A DNA stretch of 35,301 nt from a bacterium (lineage in GTDB: Bacteria; Zhuqueibacterota; QNDG01; DSAB01). The DNA lies in the NCBI GenBank assembly GCA_011388275.1, contig DSAB01000036.1:1-35301 (forward strand), given 5' to 3'. The notes under the pieces were generated by a model. It worked only from the letters and a program-made list of their open reading frames with translations, was not told where the DNA came from and did not search any database. Below, one piece after another: positions 24,320 to 32,069 of this stretch. Each line of letters starts with the position of its first letter. Position 1 is the first letter of the stretch. The translations under genes were made by a program, and so were the position numbers.

Positions 24320-26074
24320 TTAACGGATATGGGTTTCAAGAAATCGGACAACCTCCTCCGCTGGCTGAAATCCTTCGAAACGGCCCAGCTCCCTTTCCGC
24401 CGCATCAAACAGAATCACCGTAGGCATCCCTACAATACCATATTTTTTCTGCAGAGAACGGGCTTTATCATCATACCGGGTTAAATCGAGTTTGACGGTT
24501 ATCCATTCATTCATCGCTTCTTCCACACGCGGATCGGGCCAGGTCTTTTCCTCCAGCTCTTTGCAGGCCGCGCACCAATCGGCATAAAAATCGATTAATA
24601 CCGGCTTTTGCGAAACCGACGCCTGTTGGAATGCTTCTGTGTCGGAATCCAGCCATATCCGTCCGGTTTTGAGTGAAGAAACCGGAGGCGGTCCGCCGGT
24701 CATGGAGAAACTTCCCAGTTCCTGTGCAAAAGCGAAAAACACGAGTGAGCCGGCGACAAGCAGAGACATGATACCGGCCGATTTGAATAACCGTTTTTGG
24801 CTGCCGTCTTCCGGACCCAAAGACATAAAAGCGCCCGTGAATACGCTGAATACAACCAGGTAAGCGGACCAGGCAAGCCGATAGGCAAAAACAGAAAGCA
24901 GAGGACGTAAAAAGACCAGAGCCAGGACCAGCAGCAAAATTCCGAAGCTCCTCTCGACGAGAACCATCCAGCCGCCTGATTTCGGCAGGTTCTTGATGAT
25001 TCCCGAAAAGGTGCCGATCAGGATAAACAGTACTCCGAGCCCCAGGGAAAAAGAAACCAAAAGACCGATACCCATGAGCACCGATCCGCTTTGGGCGACC
25101 CAGGTCAGAATCACCACCAGCAGGGGGCTGATACAGGGTGAAACCACGATTCCGGCCAGAAGACCGGTTAAAAAAGCGCCGATGAATCCCTTTTTCCGCC
25201 TGCCTCCCCGGAGGTTTGCGGCCAGACCCGCGGGCATTTGCAGAGTGAACACACCCAGCAAAGAAAGACCCATCAGAAAAAATATCGAAGCAACCAGCGC
25301 CACGGCCGCCGGATGCCCGGCCAGGGCTCCAAAGAGGGCGCCTGTTTTGGCCGCAATGATTCCCAAAGTCGAGAATGTGACGGAGATCCCCAAAACATAG
25401 AAGAGAGAAAGCACGAATCCCTTCAGTTTTCCTCCATCCGCCTGCGCGCCGATGACCGCCATGGTGATGGGAATCATGGGATATACACAGGGAGTCAGAC
25501 TCGTCAAAAGACCTCCCAGGAAAACGATCAGAAAAGCCGCCCACGAACCCCGCGAAAGGGCGTCAGACAGCCGCCCGGCAATTCCCCGGATTTTGTCTTC
25601 AGTGACAGCCGCCGATTCGCTGTTTCCCGAATTCAGAACCGTTATCGTCGCGCTTGTCTTCAGAGTTTCCGGCGGATAACAGATCCCGGCGGCCTCATCG
25701 CAAGGCTGCACCGTCACCTCAACGGGAATAATATGGTCTCCGGATTCGGCCTTCTCAATCCGGAACGGTACCCGCACCCTGACCGTGCCCCGATACACCG
25801 GGCCGGCATCCGAGTCCGGTTCTCCTTTCGGATAATCCGGAGTGCCGAATTTATAACCTTCGGGGGCTTTGACGCCGACTGTGAAAAATCCACTCGCCGG
25901 AGTACTGAGATGAAAACCCGGGCGAATGATGCATTCAATGATCAAGAATCCGCTGACTCCTCGTGTCACCTCTTTGGGCTGAACTTCACTTTTTAATTTT
26001 ACCAAATCCGACCCGGAAATCGTTGCCGCAGGCAGCAGAAAAGAAAGAATTAAAATACAAAGAGCTTTTTTCAT
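24320..26074 (-). CDS. dsbD: Thiol:disulfide interchange protein DsbD
   Basis: DsbD carries reducing power from cytoplasmic thioredoxin to periplasmic disulfide and cytochrome c maturation proteins. All three parts are present. There is a periplasmic alpha domain with the Cys pair in CDEAAGICYPPE, and an eight-helix membrane domain with the redox Cys in TPCVYPMIPI and SPCISPLL. A C-terminal thioredoxin domain carries FYADWCAACKE (Cys501 and Cys504 counted from 26074). A signal peptide is at the N-terminus. I chose the ATG at 26074 because AAAAGG lies at good spacing before it; the ATG at 26089 has no such site. It follows the barrel protein gene closely and precedes the tRNA-editing gene by three bases. 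Confidence 0.93.
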   Translation of the reverse strand: MKKALCILILSFLLPAATISGSDLVKLKSEVQPKEVTRGVSGFLIIECIIRPGFHLSTPASGFFTVGVKAPEGYKFGTPDYPKGEPDSDAGPVYRGTVRVRVPFRIEKAESGDHIIPVEVTVQPCDEAAGICYPPETLKTSATITVLNSGNSESAAVTEDKIRGIAGRLSDALSRGSWAAFLIVFLGGLLTSLTPCVYPMIPITMAVIGAQADGGKLKGFVLSLFYVLGISVTFSTLGIIAAKTGALFGALAGHPAAVALVASIFFLMGLSLLGVFTLQMPAGLAANLRGGRRKKGFIGAFLTGLLAGIVVSPCISPLLVVILTWVAQSGSVLMGIGLLVSFSLGLGVLFILIGTFSGIIKNLPKSGGWMVLVERSFGILLLVLALVFLRPLLSVFAYRLAWSAYLVVFSVFTGAFMSLGPEDGSQKRLFKSAGIMSLLVAGSLVFFAFAQELGSFSMTGGPPPVSSLKTGRIWLDSDTEAFQQASVSQKPVLIDFYADWCAACKELEEKTWPDPRVEEAMNEWITVKLDLTRYDDKARSLQKKYGIVGMPTVILFDAAERELGRFEGFQPAEEVVRFLETHIR

Positions 26075-26097
26075 TACACGCCTTTTCATTATTATCG

Positions 26098-29000
26098 TTA
26101 AAATTCAGCACCCAGCGTAAAGTAATGAATGGGCTTGTCGCTGGATTCCAGATTGGTACCCCAGGCGATATCATATTTAAGCAGAAAAAATCCCAAATTC
26201 AAGCGAGCCCCGATTCCGTATCCTGCGCGCAGATCATGCAGAACCGGAAGACCGAATTTATTGGAGCTGAAAGGTTTCCACTTGGAATCGTCATTCCAGG
26301 CGGATCCGACATCCATGAACAGGGCACCCCGAATATTCTGAAACCCGACAGGCAGAGGCCAGCCGAAAACCAGATAGTGGATCAATGGAAACCGTATTTC
26401 AAGATTGGTCAATACGAAACGGGTTCCGATCATTTGATAGTACAAGGATCCCCGCAGAGGGGTTTCGAAACTCGAGAAATAAAAAATGTCCCCGGATCCC
26501 CAGTATTCATCCGGTATTTGATGATAGCGGTAGTTGAACCAGCCCCGCATCCCTCCCAGTAAAAACCTCTGGGGATTTTCTCCACCGGACACTCCTCCAC
26601 AGAGACGGGTTACAAAGATAAAGTCCTTATGAATCCTCCAGTAATTTCTCCAGTCTCCCTTGAAGGTCCAGAAATCCAGCCCGTAATCTTCGCTGATTGA
26701 AGGGCTGTACGTGAATGAAAAACTGGAGCGGGTCCCGTTGACCGGTCCGGTACTTCCCCAGAGCACGGTATCGGTCTTATAACCGATATTGGCCAGAATC
26801 AGGTGTCGCTTATACAAATTGCCCAGATCACTCAATTCGGTCACTCCGTAATAGTAGGCCAGATAGGGATCGATTACTCCATAATCCCTTTCGATGACCA
26901 CTCCGGTGAGGCCGAAGTCCACACGCCGAAAGCGGCTGAACGGGCGGGAGAGATACAGAGTCAGCCCGTAATTGCGATCCCGGTAATATCCCCAGTAATA
27001 ACCCGTCCCGTCGTAAAAATACGTAAAGTACAAGTAAGAATAATGAAACAACGACACCCCGAGATCCGTCCGTTTGGGTAAATAATAATACGCCAGCTGG
27101 AAATTGGAATTTTTCAGGTTGTAGAAAATATCGGTATACAAATTGATCTGATGGTTCCCGAGAATATCGGAAAAGGCGATCATGGTCGACCCCTGAAGAC
27201 CGAAAAACTGACTGTAACCCGCTCCGCCGGCAACAACATCCGGAGAAAACCGAATTTTATACGTGTTCGTTTTATATTCGCCATCTTCCTTATAGACCAA
27301 ACTGTCCAGAAACGTTCTCTTTTTCGAATCTTCCAATGTGATTTGTCCCTGCCGAAAGTCGTCGTCAAAAACAAACCGGCTGTAATCTTTCGATGTTGTT
27401 TCTTCACCGGGCGATACTTCCTGGACGGCCGACTCTTTTCCCTCTTTTTCTGTTTTCTTCATAAAGGACGTTTTCTCAAGAACCACGGACCCGGATTCTA
27501 TTTTTATTGGATGGTTGAGCAGAAAAAGATCATAACCTCCATAATAATAGGTCGAAAAAGCGATCCGGTCTTTCTCCCGAGCCCATGAGATCTGGGACAC
27601 ACCGGAAATCAGATTGGTAATCGGATAAATGCTGCCGGTCTCCAGATCGCAGATATGGATATTGTCGATTCCATTCCGATCAGAGATAAATGCGATCTTG
27701 TTTCCGTCCGGCGAATACGCCGGGGATGCCTCCCTGTATACATCATGTGTGTGCCGCCGGATCCGGCCCGTTTGAATATCTATCGTATAGAGATCCTTCT
27801 GTTGATAAGAATGATCCGACATTCGGAACGTTTCATCCAAATCACCCGTATGCCGGTCTCGATCTGATATAAAGGCGATTTGATCACCCGTCGGTGACCA
27901 GACAGGATCCCAGTCACCAAAAATGTCATTAGTGAGCGGCTCAAGCTTTTCCTCATTGAGATGAAAAAGATAGAGATCGGACTGCCCCCCCTGTGTGCCC
28001 ATAAAAACAATGGTCTTCCCGTCCGGAGACCAGTCCGGAGAAAAGATGCCGTCCAGAGCAAGTTTATACGTATGCAGCACTTTCCCGTTCTCCGCGTCCA
28101 GGATGAAAAGCGCATCGCCGGACCCGGCTTTGGCCGCCATGACAATCCTGTCTCCCTGCGGTGCCCACCCGATACCCGGACGGGTCCAGTGAACTTCCTC
28201 GAACAATTCGCTTCTCTGTCCTTTAACCAGACGTTTCCTGATTTTCTTTTCAATCGTATCCATCAAATACAGATCAATATAATCGGAACGGTTGGAAAGA
28301 AACACCATTTTGTCCCCCTGGGGAGAAAGATAGGGAGAATTGTTCAGCCTGGCCCGCTCCTTCTTATGGTCTGTCAGCCGGATGGCGATGTCTCCGGGCT
28401 CATCCCGGCCCTGAATATCAGGCCAGTAACGGGTCCTTAGATACTTATGCCATTTTTGGGTCAGTTTCTCTTCATCCATGCCCAGTGTCTTTTTAATCCC
28501 CTGCTCGAAGTTCTTATAAAGTTTCAGATTGAAAAACAAATCTCCGATTTTTTCCTGTCCATACTGATCCGCAATGAAATTCAAGACGGATTGCCCTCCC
28601 TTGTAAGCCAGGTAGCCATACAACTGAGATATCGGCGGCAAATATCCGCTGATCGTCGCATCCCTCATGAACATATCGCTCTCTGAATCCCATCCCACAC
28701 TCTGATACTCGGCAATCCCCTCAACCAGCCATAACGGCAGCTGGAAACGGGCCAGGCCCGAGATCATGGATCCCATTCGGCCGCCGTACATCATTTGATT
28801 CATCACCGCGTGGGTCAGCTCATGATGCAGCAGCCTTCGGTAATCATCATGGCTTCCCCGAAAAGCCACCACAACCCGGTTCTTGAAGATCTCGGTAAAA
28901 CCCTGCACGCCTTCCTCGAGAAGAACATAAAGCACGTTGGTTTGTTCAAAATCATTATGACTGTTATAGACCAAAATCGGAATCCTGTTTTCAATGGAAT

Positions 29001-29247
29001 ATTTCAAACCCTTTTCCAGGGCCACATAACTGGACTCGGCCGCATCGGCCGTGAACTCGGCAAGCTCTCTTCCTTCACCATAATAATAAACATCGAAATA
29101 TCTCGACTGGAGAAAATTCCACTGAAAATCCTTATATTGAATTTTGTTTTTTCCAAATTGCTGAGCCGCCGAAACGGCAGAGAGAAAACAGGTTGCAATC
29201 AAAAGGAGGGTCCCTGGATACTGTTTTCTGAACCGATCGCAAAACAT
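26098..29247 (-). CDS. Metallopeptidase / TolB-propeller / outer-membrane barrel fusion protein
   Basis: This is a 1,049-residue protein. A signal peptide (about 1-28) is followed by a peptidase-MA-like domain with the zinc motif HELTH (His142, Glu143, His146) and a likely third ligand in WLVEGIAEY (Glu176). PD40/TolB propeller repeats then run from about 290 to 600 (LSPQGDKMVFLSNR, WSPDGKTIVFMG, YSPDGNKIAFISDR). A C-terminal third rich in Tyr-containing amphipathic strands resembles an Omp85/surface-antigen barrel (ALFMDVGSAWND, GYGIGARLNLGFFLLKYDIAWG) and ends in the outer-membrane signature phenylalanine. It is probably embedded in the outer membrane with peptidase and propeller in the periplasm. 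GGAG lies eight bases before the ATG. Whether the peptidase is active or acts as an assembly factor is unknown. Confidence 0.85.
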   Translation of the reverse strand: MFCDRFRKQYPGTLLLIATCFLSAVSAAQQFGKNKIQYKDFQWNFLQSRYFDVYYYGEGRELAEFTADAAESSYVALEKGLKYSIENRIPILVYNSHNDFEQTNVLYVLLEEGVQGFTEIFKNRVVVAFRGSHDDYRRLLHHELTHAVMNQMMYGGRMGSMISGLARFQLPLWLVEGIAEYQSVGWDSESDMFMRDATISGYLPPISQLYGYLAYKGGQSVLNFIADQYGQEKIGDLFFNLKLYKNFEQGIKKTLGMDEEKLTQKWHKYLRTRYWPDIQGRDEPGDIAIRLTDHKKERARLNNSPYLSPQGDKMVFLSNRSDYIDLYLMDTIEKKIRKRLVKGQRSELFEEVHWTRPGIGWAPQGDRIVMAAKAGSGDALFILDAENGKVLHTYKLALDGIFSPDWSPDGKTIVFMGTQGGQSDLYLFHLNEEKLEPLTNDIFGDWDPVWSPTGDQIAFISDRDRHTGDLDETFRMSDHSYQQKDLYTIDIQTGRIRRHTHDVYREASPAYSPDGNKIAFISDRNGIDNIHICDLETGSIYPITNLISGVSQISWAREKDRIAFSTYYYGGYDLFLLNHPIKIESGSVVLEKTSFMKKTEKEGKESAVQEVSPGEETTSKDYSRFVFDDDFRQGQITLEDSKKRTFLDSLVYKEDGEYKTNTYKIRFSPDVVAGGAGYSQFFGLQGSTMIAFSDILGNHQINLYTDIFYNLKNSNFQLAYYYLPKRTDLGVSLFHYSYLYFTYFYDGTGYYWGYYRDRNYGLTLYLSRPFSRFRRVDFGLTGVVIERDYGVIDPYLAYYYGVTELSDLGNLYKRHLILANIGYKTDTVLWGSTGPVNGTRSSFSFTYSPSISEDYGLDFWTFKGDWRNYWRIHKDFIFVTRLCGGVSGGENPQRFLLGGMRGWFNYRYHQIPDEYWGSGDIFYFSSFETPLRGSLYYQMIGTRFVLTNLEIRFPLIHYLVFGWPLPVGFQNIRGALFMDVGSAWNDDSKWKPFSSNKFGLPVLHDLRAGYGIGARLNLGFFLLKYDIAWGTNLESSDKPIHYFTLGAEF

Positions 29248-29257
29248 GGTCTTGTCT

Positions 29258-29292
29258 CCAAAAAGGACCGGCAGAGATCGAATCCTGCCGTC
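29258..29292 (-). terminator. Second hairpin with T-run upstream of the barrel gene
   Basis: On the minus strand GACGGCAG (29285-29292) pairs with CTGCCGGTC (29266-29274), with one bulged base, around a 10-base loop, and is followed by CTTTTTGG. It overlaps the ribosome binding site region of the barrel gene. It could be a second terminator or an attenuator; the sequence alone cannot tell. Confidence 0.45.
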
Positions 29293-29300
29293 AACTCCAT

Positions 29301-29329
29301 AAATTAAGAAAGGCAGCCAAACTGCCTTT
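29301..29329 (-). terminator. Intrinsic terminator after the aconitase gene
   Basis: An 8-base perfect inverted repeat (29309-29316 and 29322-29329) around a 5-base loop is followed on the minus strand by CTTAATTT. It lies 35 bases after the aconitase stop, as expected for a terminator of the STAS-aconitase transcript. Confidence 0.7.
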
Positions 29330-29364
29330 CCGGTAGATCACAGGACGGTTTGAATGTCCGGTAA

Positions 29365-31287
29365 TTATTGTTTCAAATGTTTCTTCGCAAAGGACAGCGA
29401 CCCTCCGGCCCGAATAACGTCGATGTCCCTTTCGCTCAGAGAGTGTGTCACAGGCACTTCGATTCCCTGTGTTTTGTTTCTCAGGATCAACGGAGTCTCC
29501 AGAGACCTAACATCGATTTCAAGTTGATCTCCCTGGTTGACCTTTCTATAATCCTGCTCATGGACAAAAGTCAGGGGAATGATGCCGAAATTGATAAGAT
29601 TGGCCAGGTGAATCCGGGCAAACGAGACCGTAATAACCGCCTTGATACCTAAAAACATGGGCGCCAATGCCGCATGTTCCCGGCTCGACCCTTGTCCATA
29701 GTTGGCGCCTCCCACGATAAATCCTCCGCCGGCCGCCTTCGCACGCTGAGGAAAAGACGGATCAACAACCTCAAATACATGTTCTGAAATGGCCGGGATA
29801 TTGGACCGCAGGGGTAATATTTTGGCACCCGCGGGCATGATATGATCCGTGGTGATATTGTCCTCTACCTTGAGAAGAACCTCGCCTTTGAGAACATCCG
29901 GAAGCGCCTCCTTGACAGGAAGGGGTTTGATATTGGGGCCGCGTATAATCTCCACTTTATCGGGTGTCTTGGACGGAGGAATGATCATGGAATCATCGAT
30001 GGGAAACTTCTCGGGCAGGCTGACGGTAAAGGGTTTGATTCCCAACTCCCTGGGATCAATGATTTCTCCGGTCAAAGCCGCCGCTGTCGCGGTTTCCGGA
30101 CTGCACAGGAACACGCTGGCACTTTTGGTTCCGCTTCTTCCAAGAAAGTTTCGATTAAACGTCCTCAGGGTCACGGCATCCGTGGGTGGAGAAAACCCCA
30201 TTCCGATACAGGGCCCGCAGACGTTTTCAAGAATTCTCATTCCAGACGCGATGATCGACTCCCAATAACCATTCTGAATCAGGCTCATCACAACCTGTCG
30301 CGAACCCGGAGCCAGGCCGGCCGTGACATTGGGATGAATAGGCCGCTCTTTCAGCATGTGGGCAACCATCATCAAATCACGGTATGAAGAGTTTGTACAG
30401 CTGCCCATAGCAACCTGGTGGACAGGAGTTCCGGCCAGATCCTTGACCTTGACTACATTGTCCGGCATATGAGGCCTGGCAATAAGGGGTTCAAGTGAGT
30501 TCAGATCAATGGTGATCTGTTCGTCATACTCGGCATTTGAATCGGCCTCCAGGGCTTTCCAATCGGCATCCCGTTCCTGGGCTTTTAAAAACATCCGAGT
30601 CTGCTCATCGCTGGGAAAAACCGAGGTGGTAGCGCCCAGCTCCGCTCCCATATTGGTAATGGTCGCCCGTTCAGGAACCGTCAGCGTCGCCACTCCATCA
30701 CCGGTATACTCCATCACTTTTCCGACACCGCCCTTGACCGAAAGTCGTCGCAACACTTCGAGAATGATATCTTTGGCCGAAACAAAAGGATTCAACCGTC
30801 CATTGAGCTGAATATTGACAACCCGGGGAGCCGTTAAATAAAACGGCCTTCCTCCCATGGCCAGAGCAACATCCAGTCCGCCTGCGCCGATGGCTATCAT
30901 CCCGATTCCGCCTCCGGTAGGCGTATGGCTGTCCGATCCCAGAAGGGTTTTCCCGGGCACACCGAACCGTTCAAGGTGCAGCTGATGACAGATTCCATTC
31001 CCGGGCCTTGAAAAATAAATCCCGTATTTGGCGGCAATGGATTGAAGAAACCGATGATCGTCGGCGTTTTCGAATCCCGATTGCAATGTGTTGTGATCCA
31101 CATAACTGACAGACAGTTCCGTTTTAACACGCGCAAGATCCAAAGCTTCGAACTGCAGGTAAGCCATGGTGCCCGTCGCATCCTGAGTGAGGGTCTGATC
31201 AATACGAATAGCAACAGGGGAACCTGCTTTCAGTTCCCCTTCCACACAATGCGCTTCAAGTATTTTATACGTGAGACTCGACGCCAT
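29365..31287 (-). CDS. Aconitate hydratase
   Basis: Aconitase interconverts citrate and isocitrate in the TCA cycle using a [4Fe-4S] cluster. It has LLGSDSHTPTGGGIGMIAIG, the cluster ligands in MGSCTNS and CGPCIGMG, and the swivelling C-terminal domain with YGQGSSREHAALAP. I place the start at the ATG at 31287, which has GGGAG eight bases upstream and begins MASSLTYKILEAH like the family; this gives 640 residues, normal for the bacterial/mitochondrial-type single-chain form. In-frame TTG/GTG codons at 31323/31320 would add an atypical N-terminus. The gene follows the STAS-HTH gene by 46 bases and ends at a terminator. Confidence 0.93.
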   Translation of the reverse strand: MASSLTYKILEAHCVEGELKAGSPVAIRIDQTLTQDATGTMAYLQFEALDLARVKTELSVSYVDHNTLQSGFENADDHRFLQSIAAKYGIYFSRPGNGICHQLHLERFGVPGKTLLGSDSHTPTGGGIGMIAIGAGGLDVALAMGGRPFYLTAPRVVNIQLNGRLNPFVSAKDIILEVLRRLSVKGGVGKVMEYTGDGVATLTVPERATITNMGAELGATTSVFPSDEQTRMFLKAQERDADWKALEADSNAEYDEQITIDLNSLEPLIARPHMPDNVVKVKDLAGTPVHQVAMGSCTNSSYRDLMMVAHMLKERPIHPNVTAGLAPGSRQVVMSLIQNGYWESIIASGMRILENVCGPCIGMGFSPPTDAVTLRTFNRNFLGRSGTKSASVFLCSPETATAAALTGEIIDPRELGIKPFTVSLPEKFPIDDSMIIPPSKTPDKVEIIRGPNIKPLPVKEALPDVLKGEVLLKVEDNITTDHIMPAGAKILPLRSNIPAISEHVFEVVDPSFPQRAKAAGGGFIVGGANYGQGSSREHAALAPMFLGIKAVITVSFARIHLANLINFGIIPLTFVHEQDYRKVNQGDQLEIDVRSLETPLILRNKTQGIEVPVTHSLSERDIDVIRAGGSLSFAKKHLKQ

Positions 31288-31333
31288 GCCGGTTTCTCCC
31301 AAATATTTTCCTTTTTTCACCAACCTTTCGGTT

Positions 31334-31984
31334 TCAGTGGCTTTTGCCCAACGCTTCTTCTCTTTGCTTTCGACCGCCCAGGTTCAGTTTTCTCAGGTAA
31401 CGCCACACCGTCAGAGTGCCCACCCGACTGAATCCATATTTCTCTGTATTCAGCTCTCTGGAAATGCGGGATGGTCCCCACGATACATTCTCCAATGCCA
31501 GCTGTCGTATTTTCTCATCCAGTCCTTGAGGAATACTTTGCATTTCCATTTCCGGCTCTTCAGACACCATTTCAGGCCGATCCTCTTCGTCCACCGGTTC
31601 TGCCCTTTTCAGAGTCGAAATGCCCATTTCTTCTTCAAAGCTGTTGATTGCCTCCTCAACCGTATCAAATGCCTTGAGGATATAATGAAATTCCAGAAGC
31701 TCGAAAACTTCATAAACATCGGGAATCATGCGAGCCAGTTTCAGATCTCCATTCCTTTCCCGCATTCCCTTGATTTCACTGATAAAAATCCCCCACCCCG
31801 CACTGGAAATATAATCCACATTCCCCAGATCAATAATCACGCGGAACACACCCGCCTTCAACAGGGAATCCAACGCCCTTTCCAGCTCAGAGGATGTCGT
31901 TGTATCAATATAACCGCCGACACGGATGATGGAAATATCACTTTGAGGTCCGATTTTCTCAACTGAAACCTGAATGCCTTCCAT
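31334..31984 (-). CDS. STAS anti-anti-sigma-like protein fused to a helix-turn-helix domain
   Basis: This is a 216-residue protein starting at the ATG at 31984, which has an AAGGAG seven bases upstream. Residues 1-115 form a STAS domain with the phospho-acceptor loop LGNVDYISSAGWGIF (Ser60/Ser61). An acidic linker (EEDRPEMVSEEPEMEM) follows. The C-terminal 60 residues are a helix-turn-helix of the IS481/IS3-transposase type (ENVSWGPSRISRELNTEKYG, then TLTVWRYLRKLNL). STAS proteins normally act by binding an anti-sigma kinase when unphosphorylated and have no DNA-binding part. Here the protein could bind DNA directly. The neighbouring phosphatase protein carries a matching module. Confidence 0.88.
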   Translation of the reverse strand: MEGIQVSVEKIGPQSDISIIRVGGYIDTTTSSELERALDSLLKAGVFRVIIDLGNVDYISSAGWGIFISEIKGMRERNGDLKLARMIPDVYEVFELLEFHYILKAFDTVEEAINSFEEEMGISTLKRAEPVDEEDRPEMVSEEPEMEMQSIPQGLDEKIRQLALENVSWGPSRISRELNTEKYGFSRVGTLTVWRYLRKLNLGGRKQREEALGKSH

Positions 31985-32030
31985 GAATATCTCCTTCCGC
32001 CCTATCACGAATTCTTGTTAACAGTAGAAC

Positions 32031-32059
32031 AATTTAATAGAAAAACCCACCATTGTCAA
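32031..32059 (-). promoter_or_regulatory. Sigma-70-like promoter for the STAS-aconitase transcript
   Basis: On the minus strand a perfect TTGACA (32054-32059) is separated by 17 bases from TAAATT (32031-32036), 47 bases upstream of the STAS start codon. Spacing is optimal and the -10 matches four of six consensus bases. It begins just ten bases after the stop of the kinase/phosphatase gene, so the STAS gene can be transcribed on its own. Confidence 0.6.
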
Positions 32060-32069
32060 CTCTTTTATC

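Noticed and set aside
29248-29308. Promoter with TTGACG upstream of the barrel gene
   Set aside because: No -10-like sequence occurs at 16 to 18 bases distance, so the hexamer is probably chance.
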